Positions 47,458-56,817 are shown, counted from the first letter of the stretch. The stretch: 64,000 bases of DNA from Rhodococcus sp. RD6.2 (GCF_001040705.1 NZ_CVQP01000011.1:62248-126247); one strand, 5' to 3'. A program made the numbers and translations. The notes: generated by a model from the letters alone, not told the origin.

Positions 47458-48564
47458 GTGAACAATCCTCGTACCCGGGTCGCGGTGGTCTTCGGTGGTC
47501 GCAGCAGCGAGCACTCGGTGTCCTGTGTGTCCGCCGGAAGTGTGCTCCGCAATCTCGACCCCGAGGTCTACGAGGTGGTGCCCATCGGCATCACGCACGA
47601 CGGGTCCTGGGTGCTCGGTGAATCCGATCCCGCCGCCCTCGTCATGGACGGGCGTTCGCTCCCGACGGTGGACGCGTCGGGATCGGCGCTGACACTCACC
47701 GTCGATCCCACCCGCGGCGGCGCAGTCGTCGCGCTCGACTCCGAGCAGGCCGGGCAGGTGCTGGCCTCGGTCGACGTCGTGTTCCCGATCCTGCACGGTG
47801 CGTACGGCGAGGACGGCACCATTCAGGGAATGCTCGAGCTCGCCGGGCTGCCGTACGTCGGACCCGGTGTCCTCGCGAGTGCCGCGGGCATGGACAAGGA
47901 ATTCACGAAGAAGCTTCTCGCCGCCGAGGGCCTGCCGATCGGACACCAGGTCGTCCTGCGACCGGGCGTCGCGACGGTGTCCGAGCAGGACCGTGAGGTG
48001 CTCGGGCTGCCCGTGTTCGTCAAGCCCGCACGCGGTGGTTCCTCGATCGGCATCACCCGCGTCACGACCTGGGACGGACTTGACGCCGCGATCGCGCACG
48101 CCCGGGCGCACGACCCGAAGGTCATCGTCGAAGCGGCCATCGTCGGCCGCGAGGTGGAGTGCGGCGTACTCGAGTTCCCCGACGGGTCGGTCCGCGCCAG
48201 CGTGGTCGCGGAGATCCGGATGCCCGAGCTGACCGACGACGACGGCGCCTTCTACGACTTCGACACCAAGTACCTCGACGACATCTGCGAGTTCGACGTC
48301 CCGGCCAAGCTCGACGACTCCGTCGCCGACGAGATCCGTGCGATCGCCGTCAAGGCCTTCGCCGCACTCGACTGCCAGGGCCTGGCACGGGTCGACTTCT
48401 TCGTCACCGACAACGGTCCGGTCATCAACGAGATCAACACGATGCCCGGGTTCACGTCCATCTCGATGTTCCCCCGGATGTGGGACGCCGCAGGCGTCGA
48501 CTACCGCACGCTGGTCGCGACGCTCGTCGACACCGCGCTCGCGCGCGGAACCGGCCTGCGCTGA
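47458..48564 (+). CDS. ddl: D-alanine--D-alanine ligase
   Basis: The 368-residue ATP-grasp enzyme joins two D-alanines for peptidoglycan precursors. The N-terminal block [20 protein letters not shown], the ATP-grasp region [18 protein letters not shown] and the metal-site C-terminus [20 protein letters not shown] are intact. The GTG start at 47458 lacks a strong ribosome site. The gpsA-ddl pairing matches Rv2982c-Rv2981c. Confidence 0.96.
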   Translation: MNNPRTRVAVVFGGRSSEHSVSCVSAGSVLRNLDPEVYEVVPIGITHDGSWVLGESDPAALVMDGRSLPTVDASGSALTLTVDPTRGGAVVALDSEQAGQVLASVDVVFPILHGAYGEDGTIQGMLELAGLPYVGPGVLASAAGMDKEFTKKLLAAEGLPIGHQVVLRPGVATVSEQDREVLGLPVFVKPARGGSSIGITRVTTWDGLDAAIAHARAHDPKVIVEAAIVGREVECGVLEFPDGSVRASVVAEIRMPELTDDDGAFYDFDTKYLDDICEFDVPAKLDDSVADEIRAIAVKAFAALDCQGLARVDFFVTDNGPVINEINTMPGFTSISMFPRMWDAAGVDYRTLVATLVDTALARGTGLR

Positions 48565-48567
48565 CGC

Positions 48568-48599
48568 TCCTCGCCGCGGCCGGGAAGCCGGCCGCGGCG
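48568..48599. terminator. Convergent terminator between ddl and the DUF3515 gene
   Basis: A perfect 14-bp GC-rich stem (48568-48581 with 48586-48599) with GAAG tetraloop sits four bases after the ddl stop. There is no T run. Confidence 0.7.
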
Positions 48600-48606
48600 A
48601 GCGCTG

Positions 48607-49272
48607 TCAGGAGCCGGGCGTCGGAGTGACGGCGGGAAGCGGGGCCGGGTCGATCGGCTTCGCCTCGAGCGCACCGGCGAGCGCGTCCGATGCGTCCTGC
48701 AACGGCGTCGGGCCCAGGCCGTGCGGCACGGTCAGCGCCACGTAGACGCCACGATCGACGGCGAACCAGGTGCTGGCGTCGAAGCCCTCGTCGCCGGGAA
48801 CCTCGAACCACTGCACCCCGTTCACGACCTGCAGCGCACTGGCGGCGTCGAACTCCGCCGGCCGGTCGAGGCCACACCGCAACACGATCTCCTGCGCATC
48901 GACGGACTGCCACGCCGCGGCGCCGTCGGGTGCGGGATCGACGAGTTCGGCGCGCTCGAAATCGCCGAGGCGGTCCGGGACCGCGTCGATCAGTGCGGTG
49001 CACTCGGCCGACGTCGCGGCGGGCGCCGGGACTGTCCCGAGTGCGACGGGATCGAGGGTGGGGTTGCGATTCGCGAGGACCGCTGCGACGACGATGCCGA
49101 CGACCAACGCGACGGGCAGTGCGACCGCCACGGCGATCAGGGCGGGACTGCGGCGGGTGTCGGGGTCGGATGCCGGACTGTCGGCGGTAGGAGTGGTGTC
49201 GGGTTCGGAGTTGTTCACGATGCTGTTCTGTGCCGTTCGTTCACTGGGGTCGGGGTGGTCGGCGGGGGTCAC
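48607..49272 (-). CDS. DUF3515 membrane-anchored protein (Rv2980 type)
   Basis: The 221-residue protein has a disordered N-terminus, one membrane segment (about residues 43-68: PALIAVAVALPVALVVGIVVAAVL) and an extracytoplasmic DUF3515 domain with C91 and C133 that may form a disulfide, plus the WQSVDAQEIVLRCGLDRPAEF and TWFAVDRGVYVALTVP blocks. Its function is unknown; the position beside ddl and thiL matches Rv2980. The GTG at 49270-49272 overlaps the stop of the upstream AsnC-domain gene by four bases, which supports this start. Confidence 0.82.
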   Translation of the reverse strand: MTPADHPDPSERTAQNSIVNNSEPDTTPTADSPASDPDTRRSPALIAVAVALPVALVVGIVVAAVLANRNPTLDPVALGTVPAPAATSAECTALIDAVPDRLGDFERAELVDPAPDGAAAWQSVDAQEIVLRCGLDRPAEFDAASALQVVNGVQWFEVPGDEGFDASTWFAVDRGVYVALTVPHGLGPTPLQDASDALAGALEAKPIDPAPLPAVTPTPGS

Positions 49273-49502
49273 GCTCGCGCGGGAACCTCGCAGGTCAGGG
49301 TTCTGGTGATGCCCGCAACCTGCTGGATTCCGGTCAGGGCCGGGGACGACCCGGGGTCGCCGTTCCCGTCGATCCGCACGACCACGTCATAGGGGCCGAC
49401 GACGTCCTCCGCGGTGATCACTCCCGGCAACTGCCGGATCCGCTCGGCAATCGTCGTGGCCTTGCCCACCTCGGTCTGGATCAGGATGTATGCCTGCGCC
49501 AC
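49269..49502 (-). CDS. Stand-alone Lrp/AsnC ligand-binding (RAM) domain protein
   Basis: The 77-residue protein MAQAYILIQTEVGKAT... is a complete Lrp/AsnC effector (RAM) domain: beta-strand-rich, with ERIRQLPGVITAEDVVGPYDVVVRIDG. It has no DNA-binding helix-turn-helix. Such short proteins are known in actinobacteria and may form rings or bind amino acids. It overlaps the DUF3515 gene by GTGA, so the two form one transcript. It is divergent from thiL. The ligand is unknown. Confidence 0.85.
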   Translation of the reverse strand: MAQAYILIQTEVGKATTIAERIRQLPGVITAEDVVGPYDVVVRIDGNGDPGSSPALTGIQQVAGITRTLTCEVPARA

Positions 49503-50629
49503 CGCCAGGTCCCTTCCCGGCCCAGCGCGTCGCGGTCTCGGTAGAGTCGCGATGGCCCTGGTCCGTATCTCGGCCGGGTCTTGTCCCGGTCGATTCCCAG
49601 GGTACCGCGACAGATTTCTACGAAAGGTCCGTCATCGACACACCCGATTCCGCCCGCGACCCCCGCCAGGCCGACGCCACCGTCGCGGACATCGGCGAGT
49701 TCGCCGTGATCGACCGCGCTGTGTCCGGACGGTCCCAGCCGGACACGACCCTCCTCGGTCCGGGCGATGACGCGGCCGTCGTTCGGGCAGCGGACGGCAG
49801 GGTGGTGGTGTCGTCGGACATGCTGGTGCAGGGCAGGCACTTTCGGCTGGACTGGTCGACACCGGAGCAGGTCGGACGAAAGGCGGTGGCGCAGAACGGC
49901 GCCGACATCGTCTCGATGGGTGCCCGGCCCACAGCGTTTCTCGTCTCCTTCGGTTGCCCGCCCGATACGCCGGTCGCGGTGGCGGACGCGCTGACGGACG
50001 GGATCTGGTCCGAGGCGTCGCGTCTCGGTGCGGGTGTCGTCGGGGGAGACACCGTGCAGTCCGACCAGATCGTGTTGTCGATCACCGTTCTGGGCGACCT
50101 CGGCGGACGCGACGCGGTGTTGCGGTCGACGGCGCGCGTCGGTGACCAGGTGGCGGTGGCGGGTCGGCTCGGATGGTCGGCCGCAGGACTGGCTGTCCTG
50201 GTGGCGGGAGTCGACGGGCATGCCGAAGTCGTTGCTGCACATCAGGTCCCGGATCCGCCCTACTCGTGCGGCCCGTCCGCGGCAGAGTCGGGTGCCACCG
50301 CGATGACGGACGTCTCGGACGGCCTGCTCGCCGACCTCGGTCACATCTGTGCCGCGTCGGGTGTGCAGATCGACCTCGATTCCGCTGCGCTCGAACCGGA
50401 TCCGCCGCTGCACGCGGCGGCAGCGGACCTCGGAACCGACCCGGTCGTATGGGTCCTGACCGGGGGAGAGGACCACGCTCTCGCGGCCACGTTCCCGCCG
50501 GACATCGAGCTTCCGGACGGTTGGCGTCGCATCGGCGTAGTCGCCGGCGGTGCGGGTGTCCACGTCGGTGGCCGGGAATGGACCGGTCCGGTCGGCTGGG
50601 AGAGTTTCGGCCCGCCCGAGTCCCGCTAG
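49490..50629 (+). CDS. thiL: Thiamine-monophosphate kinase (start unresolved)
   Basis: ThiL makes thiamine diphosphate from thiamine monophosphate. Clear family sequence starts with IGEFAVIDRAVSG (49691 onward) and continues with LLGPGDDAAVV, VVSSDMLVQGRHFRLDW, GADIVSMGARPTAFLV, GVVGGDTVQSD and TDVSDGLLADLGHI, with metal-binding acids in each. The stop is at 50627-50629. The start is unclear: in frame, the only ATG is at 49490, overlapping the divergent AsnC-domain gene and adding about 45 unrelated residues, and the next GTG (49706) is inside the conserved GEFAVIDR block. An ATC at 49634 sits six bases after GAAAGG and would give the usual N-terminus length. I give the longest frame and mark the true start as open. 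Confidence 0.85.
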   Translation: MPAPPPGPFPAQRVAVSVESRWPWSVSRPGLVPVDSQGTATDFYERSVIDTPDSARDPRQADATVADIGEFAVIDRAVSGRSQPDTTLLGPGDDAAVVRAADGRVVVSSDMLVQGRHFRLDWSTPEQVGRKAVAQNGADIVSMGARPTAFLVSFGCPPDTPVAVADALTDGIWSEASRLGAGVVGGDTVQSDQIVLSITVLGDLGGRDAVLRSTARVGDQVAVAGRLGWSAAGLAVLVAGVDGHAEVVAAHQVPDPPYSCGPSAAESGATAMTDVSDGLLADLGHICAASGVQIDLDSAALEPDPPLHAAAADLGTDPVVWVLTGGEDHALAATFPPDIELPDGWRRIGVVAGGAGVHVGGREWTGPVGWESFGPPESR

Positions 50630-50695
50630 GGTGAGCCCCATGTCGACTACATTCCCCGTCGCTGCGCTCGTCCAGCCCCACACCAGGATCGCGTG

Positions 50696-51391
50696 ATGGC
50701 GCCGCGTCCACTCGCCGAACTCGTCGACCCCGGATGGGCGACGGCGCTCGAACCGGTTGCCGGACGGATCTCCGAGCTCGGAGAGTTCCTCCGCGACGAG
50801 GTCGCGGCCGGTCGTGGTTATCTCCCGGCAGGCGAGAACGTCCTGCGCGCCTTCGCGCAGCCCTTCGACGACGTACGGGTCCTCGTCGTCGGGCAGGACC
50901 CCTATCCCACGCCGGGCCACGCCGTCGGACTGAGCTTCTCCGTCGCCCCCGACGTCCGGCCCGTCCCGCGGAGCCTGGTGAACATCTACACCGAGCTGGG
51001 CACCGACCTCGGTCTGCCGACTCCGTCGAACGGAGACCTCACTCCGTGGGCGCAGCAGGGGGTGCTGCTGCTGAACAGGGTGCTGACCGTGCAACCCGGC
51101 CAGGCCGCGTCACATCGACGCAAGGGCTGGGAAGACGTCACCGAGCAGGCGATCCACGCCCTCGTCGCCCGAACCGACCCGAGTGGGGTGAGGCGTCCGC
51201 TCGTAGCCATCCTGTGGGGTCGTGATGCGGCGACACTGAAGCCGATGCTCGGCGACACCCCGTATGTGGAATCCGCGCACCCGTCGCCGCTGTCCGCCTC
51301 TCGCGGCTTCTTTGGGTCCAGGCCCTTCAGCCGCGTCAACACTCTCCTCGAGGAGATGGGCGAGAAGCCCGTGGACTGGCGCCTGCCCTGA
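50696..51391 (+). CDS. ung: Uracil-DNA glycosylase (family 1)
   Basis: The 231-residue enzyme removes uracil from DNA. The catalytic motif [18 protein letters not shown] (D68) and the second motif [18 protein letters not shown], with the catalytic histidine, are intact. I chose the ATG at 50696 with AGGA at 50685-50688; a GTG one codon earlier is also possible. It follows thiL by 66 bp, as in M. tuberculosis. Confidence 0.96.
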   Translation: MAPRPLAELVDPGWATALEPVAGRISELGEFLRDEVAAGRGYLPAGENVLRAFAQPFDDVRVLVVGQDPYPTPGHAVGLSFSVAPDVRPVPRSLVNIYTELGTDLGLPTPSNGDLTPWAQQGVLLLNRVLTVQPGQAASHRRKGWEDVTEQAIHALVARTDPSGVRRPLVAILWGRDAATLKPMLGDTPYVESAHPSPLSASRGFFGSRPFSRVNTLLEEMGEKPVDWRLP

Positions 51392-51404
51392 CCGCGCTCC
51401 CGCT

Positions 51405-51458
51405 GGTGTGAACTGGAACGGCCAGGCTCTGAGAGGGCCTGACCGTTCCGTTCACACC
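51405..51458. terminator. Long bidirectional hairpin between ung and the enoyl-CoA hydratase gene
   Basis: 51405-51413 pairs with 51450-51458 and 51415-51427 pairs with 51437-51449 (22 bp in all, one bulged T and one mismatch). It lies in the 80-bp gap between the convergent genes. Confidence 0.7.
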
Positions 51459-51471
51459 GTCACGGCGGGCG

Positions 51472-52269
51472 TCAGCGGGTGGCGGCGAAGTCGGGGCGAC
51501 GCTTCTCGACGAAGGCATCGACGCCTTCGCGGCCGGTGGGACCTGCCGCTGCTGCCGAGATGGACGCGGCTTCGGCATCGAGCTGATCCGACAACGTCGA
51601 CTCCCCGGACCTGGCGAGCAACGCCTTGATGCCCGCGTACGAACTGGTCGGGCCTGCCGCGAATCCTGCAGCGACCTTCAGTGCCTCGTCCTTGACCTCG
51701 TCGTCGGCGACGAGCCGGCTGAGGATGCCGAGGCGAACGGCCTCGTCCGCATCGATGATCGTGTCGGAGAGGATCAGTTCGGCCGCTTTCCGGGCACCCA
51801 CGATGCGCGGCAACGTGAACGACATCCCTCCGTCGGGCGTGAGGCCGACACCGGGGTACGCCGCGCGCAGCTTCGTCGATTCGCCGCCGATCGCGATGTC
51901 GGCCGCGCACGCCAGGCTCATGCCGGCACCGGCCGCCCAACCCTGTACTGCGGCGACGACCGGAACGGTGGTGGCCGCGAGGAGTCGAACGAAGTCGTGC
52001 AGCCGGTTGGCGATGTCGAGGAGGAAGGCAGCGCGATCGGGTGCCCCGGCGAAGTCCCGGACATTGCCGCCTGCGCAGAAGTTCGCGCCGTCGCCGACGA
52101 GCAGTACCGCGCCTGCCGCGATCTCCCCGGCAGCGAGTGCGCGCAGCGCAGCCGTTCCCTCGTCCACGCAGTCGAAGTCGAGAGCGGTGCCGTTTGCTGC
52201 GGTGGCGATGGCGATCCGGAGGACGTCGCCGTCGAGGCCGACATGGCTGAAGCCGTCGAGTGTAGTCAC
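51472..52269 (-). CDS. Enoyl-CoA hydratase/isomerase family protein
   Basis: The 265-residue crotonase-fold protein has the oxyanion-hole blocks GDGANFCAGGNVRDFAG and QGWAAGAGMSLACAADIAIG. AYPGVGLTPDGGMSFTLPRIVG contains the region of the hydratase glutamates, of which E/D-type residues appear only in part, so it could be an isomerase or another crotonase instead of a hydratase. The start is a GTG at 52267-52269 with weak ribosome site. It is a single gene between ung and rpmB, so no pathway is suggested by context. Confidence 0.85.
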   Translation of the reverse strand: MTTLDGFSHVGLDGDVLRIAIATAANGTALDFDCVDEGTAALRALAAGEIAAGAVLLVGDGANFCAGGNVRDFAGAPDRAAFLLDIANRLHDFVRLLAATTVPVVAAVQGWAAGAGMSLACAADIAIGGESTKLRAAYPGVGLTPDGGMSFTLPRIVGARKAAELILSDTIIDADEAVRLGILSRLVADDEVKDEALKVAAGFAAGPTSSYAGIKALLARSGESTLSDQLDAEAASISAAAAGPTGREGVDAFVEKRRPDFAATR

Positions 52270-52296
52270 TTCAGCACAATAACGAAGCACCGCAAA

Positions 52297-52336
52297 CGAC
52301 CGATGCCCGGCACCATGAGGTGCCGGGCATCGGTCG
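52297..52336. terminator. Terminator downstream of rpmB
   Basis: An 18-bp perfect stem (52297-52314 with 52319-52336) with an ATGA loop lies 16 bp after the rpmB stop (minus strand) and before the enoyl-CoA hydratase gene. Confidence 0.75.
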
Positions 52337-52351
52337 TGATGATATGGAAGA

Positions 52352-52543
52352 TCAGGCGCGGACGACCTTGCCTGCTTTGAGGCAGGAGGTGCACACGTTG
52401 AGCTTCTGGCGCGTACCGGATCCGACCTGGGCCCGGACAGTCTGAATGTTCGGGTTCCAGCGACGGTTGGTACGCCGGTGCGAGTGCGAGACCGACTTAC
52501 CGAAGCCGGGTCCCTTGGCGCATACGTCGCAGACGGCAGCCAT
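52352..52543 (-). CDS. rpmB: 50S ribosomal protein L28 (zinc-binding form)
   Basis: The 63-residue ribosomal protein starts MAAVCDVCAKGPGFG and contains NRRWNPNIQTVR. Paired cysteines CDVC and CTSC make this the Cys-containing (C+) form that binds zinc. Actinobacteria often also have a cysteine-free paralogue used under zinc starvation; none is in this window. It is divergent from the DAK gene. Confidence 0.97.
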   Translation of the reverse strand: MAAVCDVCAKGPGFGKSVSHSHRRTNRRWNPNIQTVRAQVGSGTRQKLNVCTSCLKAGKVVRA

Positions 52544-52757
52544 AGTCGCGAACTCCTTGATGTGATGCGGATGGATTCAGTTGCGAACACGGAACACTGA
52601 CGTGACCCGTGCCGGGCAACCCTGCCAGATTAGCCGGAACAGTGCCGAATGACCAAACCGGTGGTGCGTGACACTTCGCGGTGAGCGGGCTGACAAAGCC
52701 TGCGGCTAATCTTGCGGCACCGACAATACCGAAGAAGGGCGGAGGGACGGAACCGAG

Positions 52758-54410
52758 GTGCTCGAAGCGCTGCAGAGGGTGGACGGTGAGGCGTTACGCC
52801 GCTGGGCGGGTATCTGCGTCGACGGTCTGACCAGCCGCTGCGAGGACATCAATCGGCTCAACGTGTTTCCCGTACCCGATTCGGACACCGGTACCAACCT
52901 CCTGTTCACCATGCGTGCCGCGGCAGACTCGGCGGCGTCGGCCGACGGGTCCGTCGCCGACGTGGCCGCCGCGCTCGCACGCGGTGCGGTCGCGGGAGCG
53001 CGGGGCAACTCGGGTGTGATCCTGTCGCAGGTTCTCCGGGGTATCGCCGACGTCGCGCGCATCGGACACCTGGACGCCAGGACGGTGTGTACGGCGCTCG
53101 ACCAGGCGACGGTCCTGGCGACCGACGCGATCAGCATCCCGGTCGAAGGGACGATCGTGACGGTTCTCCGCGAGGCGGCGGTGGCGGCGAGCGCATGCCC
53201 GCACGACACCGATCTCGCGGGAGTCGTGTCGGCGGCCGCGTCGGGAGCCGCAGCAGCGCTTGCCCACACGCCCACCCAACTCGCGGAACTCGGCCGCGCA
53301 GGAGTCGTCGACGCCGGCGGTTTGGGTCTGGTCGTGATCCTCGACGCCCTGGTGGGTGTCGTCACGGGGGTGACACCCGATCGCTCCGGCCTCACGCTCG
53401 TCGCGCAGGTAGACATCGACGCGGGACCCGAACACGACACCCACGATCACGGCCACGGCCACGGAACGACTCACGACTCCACGCAGCACACCCTCGACTA
53501 CGAGGTCATGTACCTCGTGGCGGACACGGACGCGGCCCGCGTCGCGGAACTGCGCACACGACTCGGCGAAGTGGGTGACTCGGTGATCGTCGTCGGGGAC
53601 GGCGACGGATCCTGGTCGGTCCACGTGCACTGCCACGACGCCGGTGCCGCCGTCGAAGTGGGGCTCGCCGCCGGGCGGGTCCACGACATCAGGATCGACT
53701 GCTTCGCGCTCGACCTGGTCCGGGGTGACACCGGTTCGGCGGTGTCCGTGCCGGGCCGCCGCTGCATCCTCGCCGTCGTGGCGGGTGACGGCGCGGCCGA
53801 GCTCTTCGCTTCCGAGGGAGCGGAGGTGATCCGTTGCGACGAGCAGGTCACACCCGAGAAATTGCTCGAAGCGATCCGGCAGCTGAGCTGCACCGAGGTG
53901 CTCGTGATGCCGAACGGGGCGTTGCCCGCGCAGGAACTGCTGACGGTCGGCGCGCTCGCTCGCGACGACCGCCGCTCCGTGTTGTTGCTGCCCACGTCGT
54001 CGATGGTGCAGGGCCTGGCCGCGCTGGCCGTGCACGACACCCGCCGCCCCGCCGTGGACGACGGGTTCGCGATGTCGGAGGCAGCGGCGTCGACGCGGTG
54101 GGGGTCGGTTCGAGTCGCGCGGGAGCGGTCGCTGACGTTGATGGGCACCTGCGAGGCGGGGGACGGGCTCGGACTGATCGGGCACGAGGTCGTGGTCATC
54201 GCCGGTGATGCGGTCGAGGCGGGCCGCCGGCTGCTCGACCAGGTGCTCGGCGTCGGTGGCGAACTGGTGACGCTGCTGATCGGGGCGCAGGCGCCGGACG
54301 GGCTCGGCGACGCGCTCGCCGACCACGTCTCGAACAACCACCCGGGAGTCGAGGTGCTGGTCTACCCCGGCGGGCAGGACACCGACCTCGTCCAGGTGGG
54401 TGTGGAGTGA
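52758..54410 (+). CDS. DAK/FakA-like kinase domain protein (YloV type)
   Basis: The 550-residue protein has an N-terminal DhaL-type ATP-binding domain (NRLNVFPVPDSDTGTNLLFT and GARGNSGVILSQVLRG, with the Asp ligands for Mg-ATP), a middle domain, and a C-terminal DAK1-like domain (about 340-550). It resembles the fatty-acid kinase FakA, which works with DegV-type fatty-acid-binding proteins. A 19-residue His/Asp-rich stretch (residues 226-244, seven His, e.g. HDHGHGHG) links the ATP domain to the rest. In M. tuberculosis the corresponding Rv2975c/Rv2974c are annotated as two genes; here it is one frame. It precedes recG, as in that genome. Confidence 0.85.
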   Translation: MLEALQRVDGEALRRWAGICVDGLTSRCEDINRLNVFPVPDSDTGTNLLFTMRAAADSAASADGSVADVAAALARGAVAGARGNSGVILSQVLRGIADVARIGHLDARTVCTALDQATVLATDAISIPVEGTIVTVLREAAVAASACPHDTDLAGVVSAAASGAAAALAHTPTQLAELGRAGVVDAGGLGLVVILDALVGVVTGVTPDRSGLTLVAQVDIDAGPEHDTHDHGHGHGTTHDSTQHTLDYEVMYLVADTDAARVAELRTRLGEVGDSVIVVGDGDGSWSVHVHCHDAGAAVEVGLAAGRVHDIRIDCFALDLVRGDTGSAVSVPGRRCILAVVAGDGAAELFASEGAEVIRCDEQVTPEKLLEAIRQLSCTEVLVMPNGALPAQELLTVGALARDDRRSVLLLPTSSMVQGLAALAVHDTRRPAVDDGFAMSEAAASTRWGSVRVARERSLTLMGTCEAGDGLGLIGHEVVVIAGDAVEAGRRLLDQVLGVGGELVTLLIGAQAPDGLGDALADHVSNNHPGVEVLVYPGGQDTDLVQVGVE

Positions 54411-54486
54411 CCCACGCCGGGTAGCTGCCCGAGAACACGTCGGTGCCGAGGAGTAGGACTGTGCCTGTGAGCGGAGAGACGAACCC

Positions 54487-56817
54487 ATGGCAGCGCTGAG
54501 CGATCGCCTCGACCACCTGCTCGGTGCGAAGGCTGCGGAGCCGTTGGCTGCCGACTTCGACATCCACACGGTCGAGGACCTCCTTCGGCACTACCCGAAC
54601 CGGTACGCGACGCAGGGTGCCGAACTGGGCGAGAAGAAGCCGCCCGAGGGCGAGCACATCACGATGGTCGCGACCGTCGTGAAGGCCGACGTCGTCTCGT
54701 TCAAGAGCCGGAGCGGCAAGATGCTCCGCACCGTGCTGTCTTCGGACACGCAGCGCGTCGAGGCCACCTTCTTCAATCCGCACAAGGTCGCGCATGCGAT
54801 CAAGCCGGGCGTTCGGGCGATGTTCTCGGGTACCGCCAAGTACTTCCGCGAGCAACTGCAGCTGACCCACCCCAGCTACCTGATCCTGCCGACCGGGGAC
54901 GGTGAACCGACCATCGGTGGACGGGTCCGCGGGTCCGGGGAACTCGCAGGTATGGCCCGCAGCACGCAGGATGAGAATTCCGGGATCGACATGGAGATCT
55001 TCGACCGGGAACTGATCCCGATCTATCCCTCCACCAGGGACGTGGAGACCTGGACGATCGCGCGCTGTGTGCGGCAGGTGCTCGACCAGCTCGACGTCGT
55101 CCCCGACCCACTGCCTGAGGCGACCCGTCGGGATCTGGACCTGATCGGCCTGGACGAGGCGCTGCGCCTCGTCCATCAGCCGGAGACCAAGCATGACGTC
55201 GAGCGCGCGCGGGAGCGGCTGCGCTTCGACGAGGCGGCGGCGTTGCAGCTGGTGCTCGCGCAGCGCAGGCATGCCGTCGACGAGCGGGTAGCACCCTCGT
55301 GCCCGCCCCGCGCCGGCGGTCTCGCGGCCGCGTTCGACGCTGAATTGCCGTTCACCCTCACCGACGGTCAGGTCGCGGTGGCCGAGGAGATCTCGGCCGA
55401 CCTCACACGTCCCCACCCGATGAACCGGCTGCTGCAGGGCGAGGTGGGTTCGGGAAAGACCATCGTTGCGCTGCGGGCGATGCTGCAGGTGATCGATGCG
55501 GGCCATCAGTGCGCGCTCCTCGCTCCGACCGAGGTGCTCGCAGCGCAGCACGCCCGCTCGATGCGGCGGATGCTGGGCGACCTCGCGACGGCCGGGGAAC
55601 TCGGAGCGGCCGACCACGCGACCAGGGTCACACTGCTGACAGGGTCCATGTCGACCGCGGCGAAGCGTGCCGCGCTCAACGAGGCGCTGGTCGGCGACGC
55701 GGGCATCGTCATCGGTACGCATGCCCTGATCCAGGACAACGTCGAGTTCTTCGACCTCGGGATGGTCGTCGTCGACGAGCAGCATCGCTTCGGCGTGAAG
55801 CAGCGTGACGCGTTGCGAGGCCGGGCGCGCGACGGCTCCAGTCCCCACGTCCTGGTGATGACCGCGACCCCGATCCCGCGAACGATCGCGATGACGGTGC
55901 TCGGCGACCTGGAGACCTCGACGCTGCGCGAGTTGCCGCGGGGCCGGTCGCCGATCGTCAGCAACGTGGTCTCCGCGTCCGACAAGCCGGCGTGGGTGGA
56001 CCGGGCGTGGGCCCGAATCTGTGAAGAGGTCGCCGAGGGCAGGCAGGCGTACGTCGTCTGCTCGCGGATCGGAGACGGTGACGACGAAGGGGACGGCGAG
56101 TTCGCGGACCTCGATCTGGACGAATTCTTCGCCACGGGAAGAGCGCCGGAGCCCGCGCCGCGGCCCAGCCCTGGCAAGGCGAAGAAGAAGCAGGGAGACG
56201 CACCGCAGACGGCGGCCGCCGTCGCCGTGTACGAGCAGTTGCAGGCAGGCCCGCTGGCATCGGTCAGGGTGGGCCTGCTGCACGGCCGGCTGCCGTCCGA
56301 CGAGAAGGACGCCGTGATGGCGGCCTTCAACGCAGGCGACATCGACGTCCTGGTCTGCACGACGGTCGTCGAGGTCGGTGTCGACGTGCCCAACGCGACG
56401 GTGATGGTGATCCTCGACGCCGACCGCTTCGGTGTCAGCCAGCTGCACCAGTTGCGGGGCCGTGTCGGTCGCGGTGCCCATCAGGGTCTGTGCATCCTCA
56501 TCACGGGAACGCGGCCCGAGTCGCCCGCGTACCGGCGACTGAGCGCAGTGGCTTCGACGAACGACGGTTTCGAGCTCGCGCAGCTCGATCTGGCGCAGCG
56601 GCGGGAGGGCGACGTTCTCGGCGTCGCGCAGTCGGGCGCCAGGACCACGCTGCGACTGCTGTCGTTGCTCGACCACGAGGAGGTCATCGAGACGGCCCGC
56701 GCGTTCGCGCATCGTGTCGTCGCGGAGGATCCGGAGCTGACGCGGCATCCGGGGCTGGCGTCGATGGTGACCGCCGGACTGGACGCGAAGGGCGTCGAAT
56801 ACCTCGACATGTCGTAG
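54487..56817 (+). CDS. recG: ATP-dependent DNA helicase RecG
   Basis: The 776-residue helicase reverses stalled replication forks and branch-migrates Holliday junctions. It has an N-terminal OB/wedge domain (to about residue 275), Walker A GEVGSGKTIVALRAML (about 318-325), the DEAD-type box VVDEQHRFGVKQR (D430), and the helicase C lobe with VEVGVDVPNATVMVI and QLRGRVGRG. An insertion at about residues 528-572 is unusually charged: an acidic run (GDGDDEGDGEFADLDLDEF) followed by a Lys-rich PGKAKKKQGD. Length is somewhat above the usual 690-740. The ATG start has no strong ribosome site. Confidence 0.95.
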   Translation: MAALSDRLDHLLGAKAAEPLAADFDIHTVEDLLRHYPNRYATQGAELGEKKPPEGEHITMVATVVKADVVSFKSRSGKMLRTVLSSDTQRVEATFFNPHKVAHAIKPGVRAMFSGTAKYFREQLQLTHPSYLILPTGDGEPTIGGRVRGSGELAGMARSTQDENSGIDMEIFDRELIPIYPSTRDVETWTIARCVRQVLDQLDVVPDPLPEATRRDLDLIGLDEALRLVHQPETKHDVERARERLRFDEAAALQLVLAQRRHAVDERVAPSCPPRAGGLAAAFDAELPFTLTDGQVAVAEEISADLTRPHPMNRLLQGEVGSGKTIVALRAMLQVIDAGHQCALLAPTEVLAAQHARSMRRMLGDLATAGELGAADHATRVTLLTGSMSTAAKRAALNEALVGDAGIVIGTHALIQDNVEFFDLGMVVVDEQHRFGVKQRDALRGRARDGSSPHVLVMTATPIPRTIAMTVLGDLETSTLRELPRGRSPIVSNVVSASDKPAWVDRAWARICEEVAEGRQAYVVCSRIGDGDDEGDGEFADLDLDEFFATGRAPEPAPRPSPGKAKKKQGDAPQTAAAVAVYEQLQAGPLASVRVGLLHGRLPSDEKDAVMAAFNAGDIDVLVCTTVVEVGVDVPNATVMVILDADRFGVSQLHQLRGRVGRGAHQGLCILITGTRPESPAYRRLSAVASTNDGFELAQLDLAQRREGDVLGVAQSGARTTLRLLSLLDHEEVIETARAFAHRVVAEDPELTRHPGLASMVTAGLDAKGVEYLDMS

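Noticed and set aside
49503-49633. Possible thiamine (TPP) riboswitch upstream of thiL
   Set aside because: I see no CUGAGA-type conserved THI-box element; thiL is also not a usual TPP-riboswitch target in this group.
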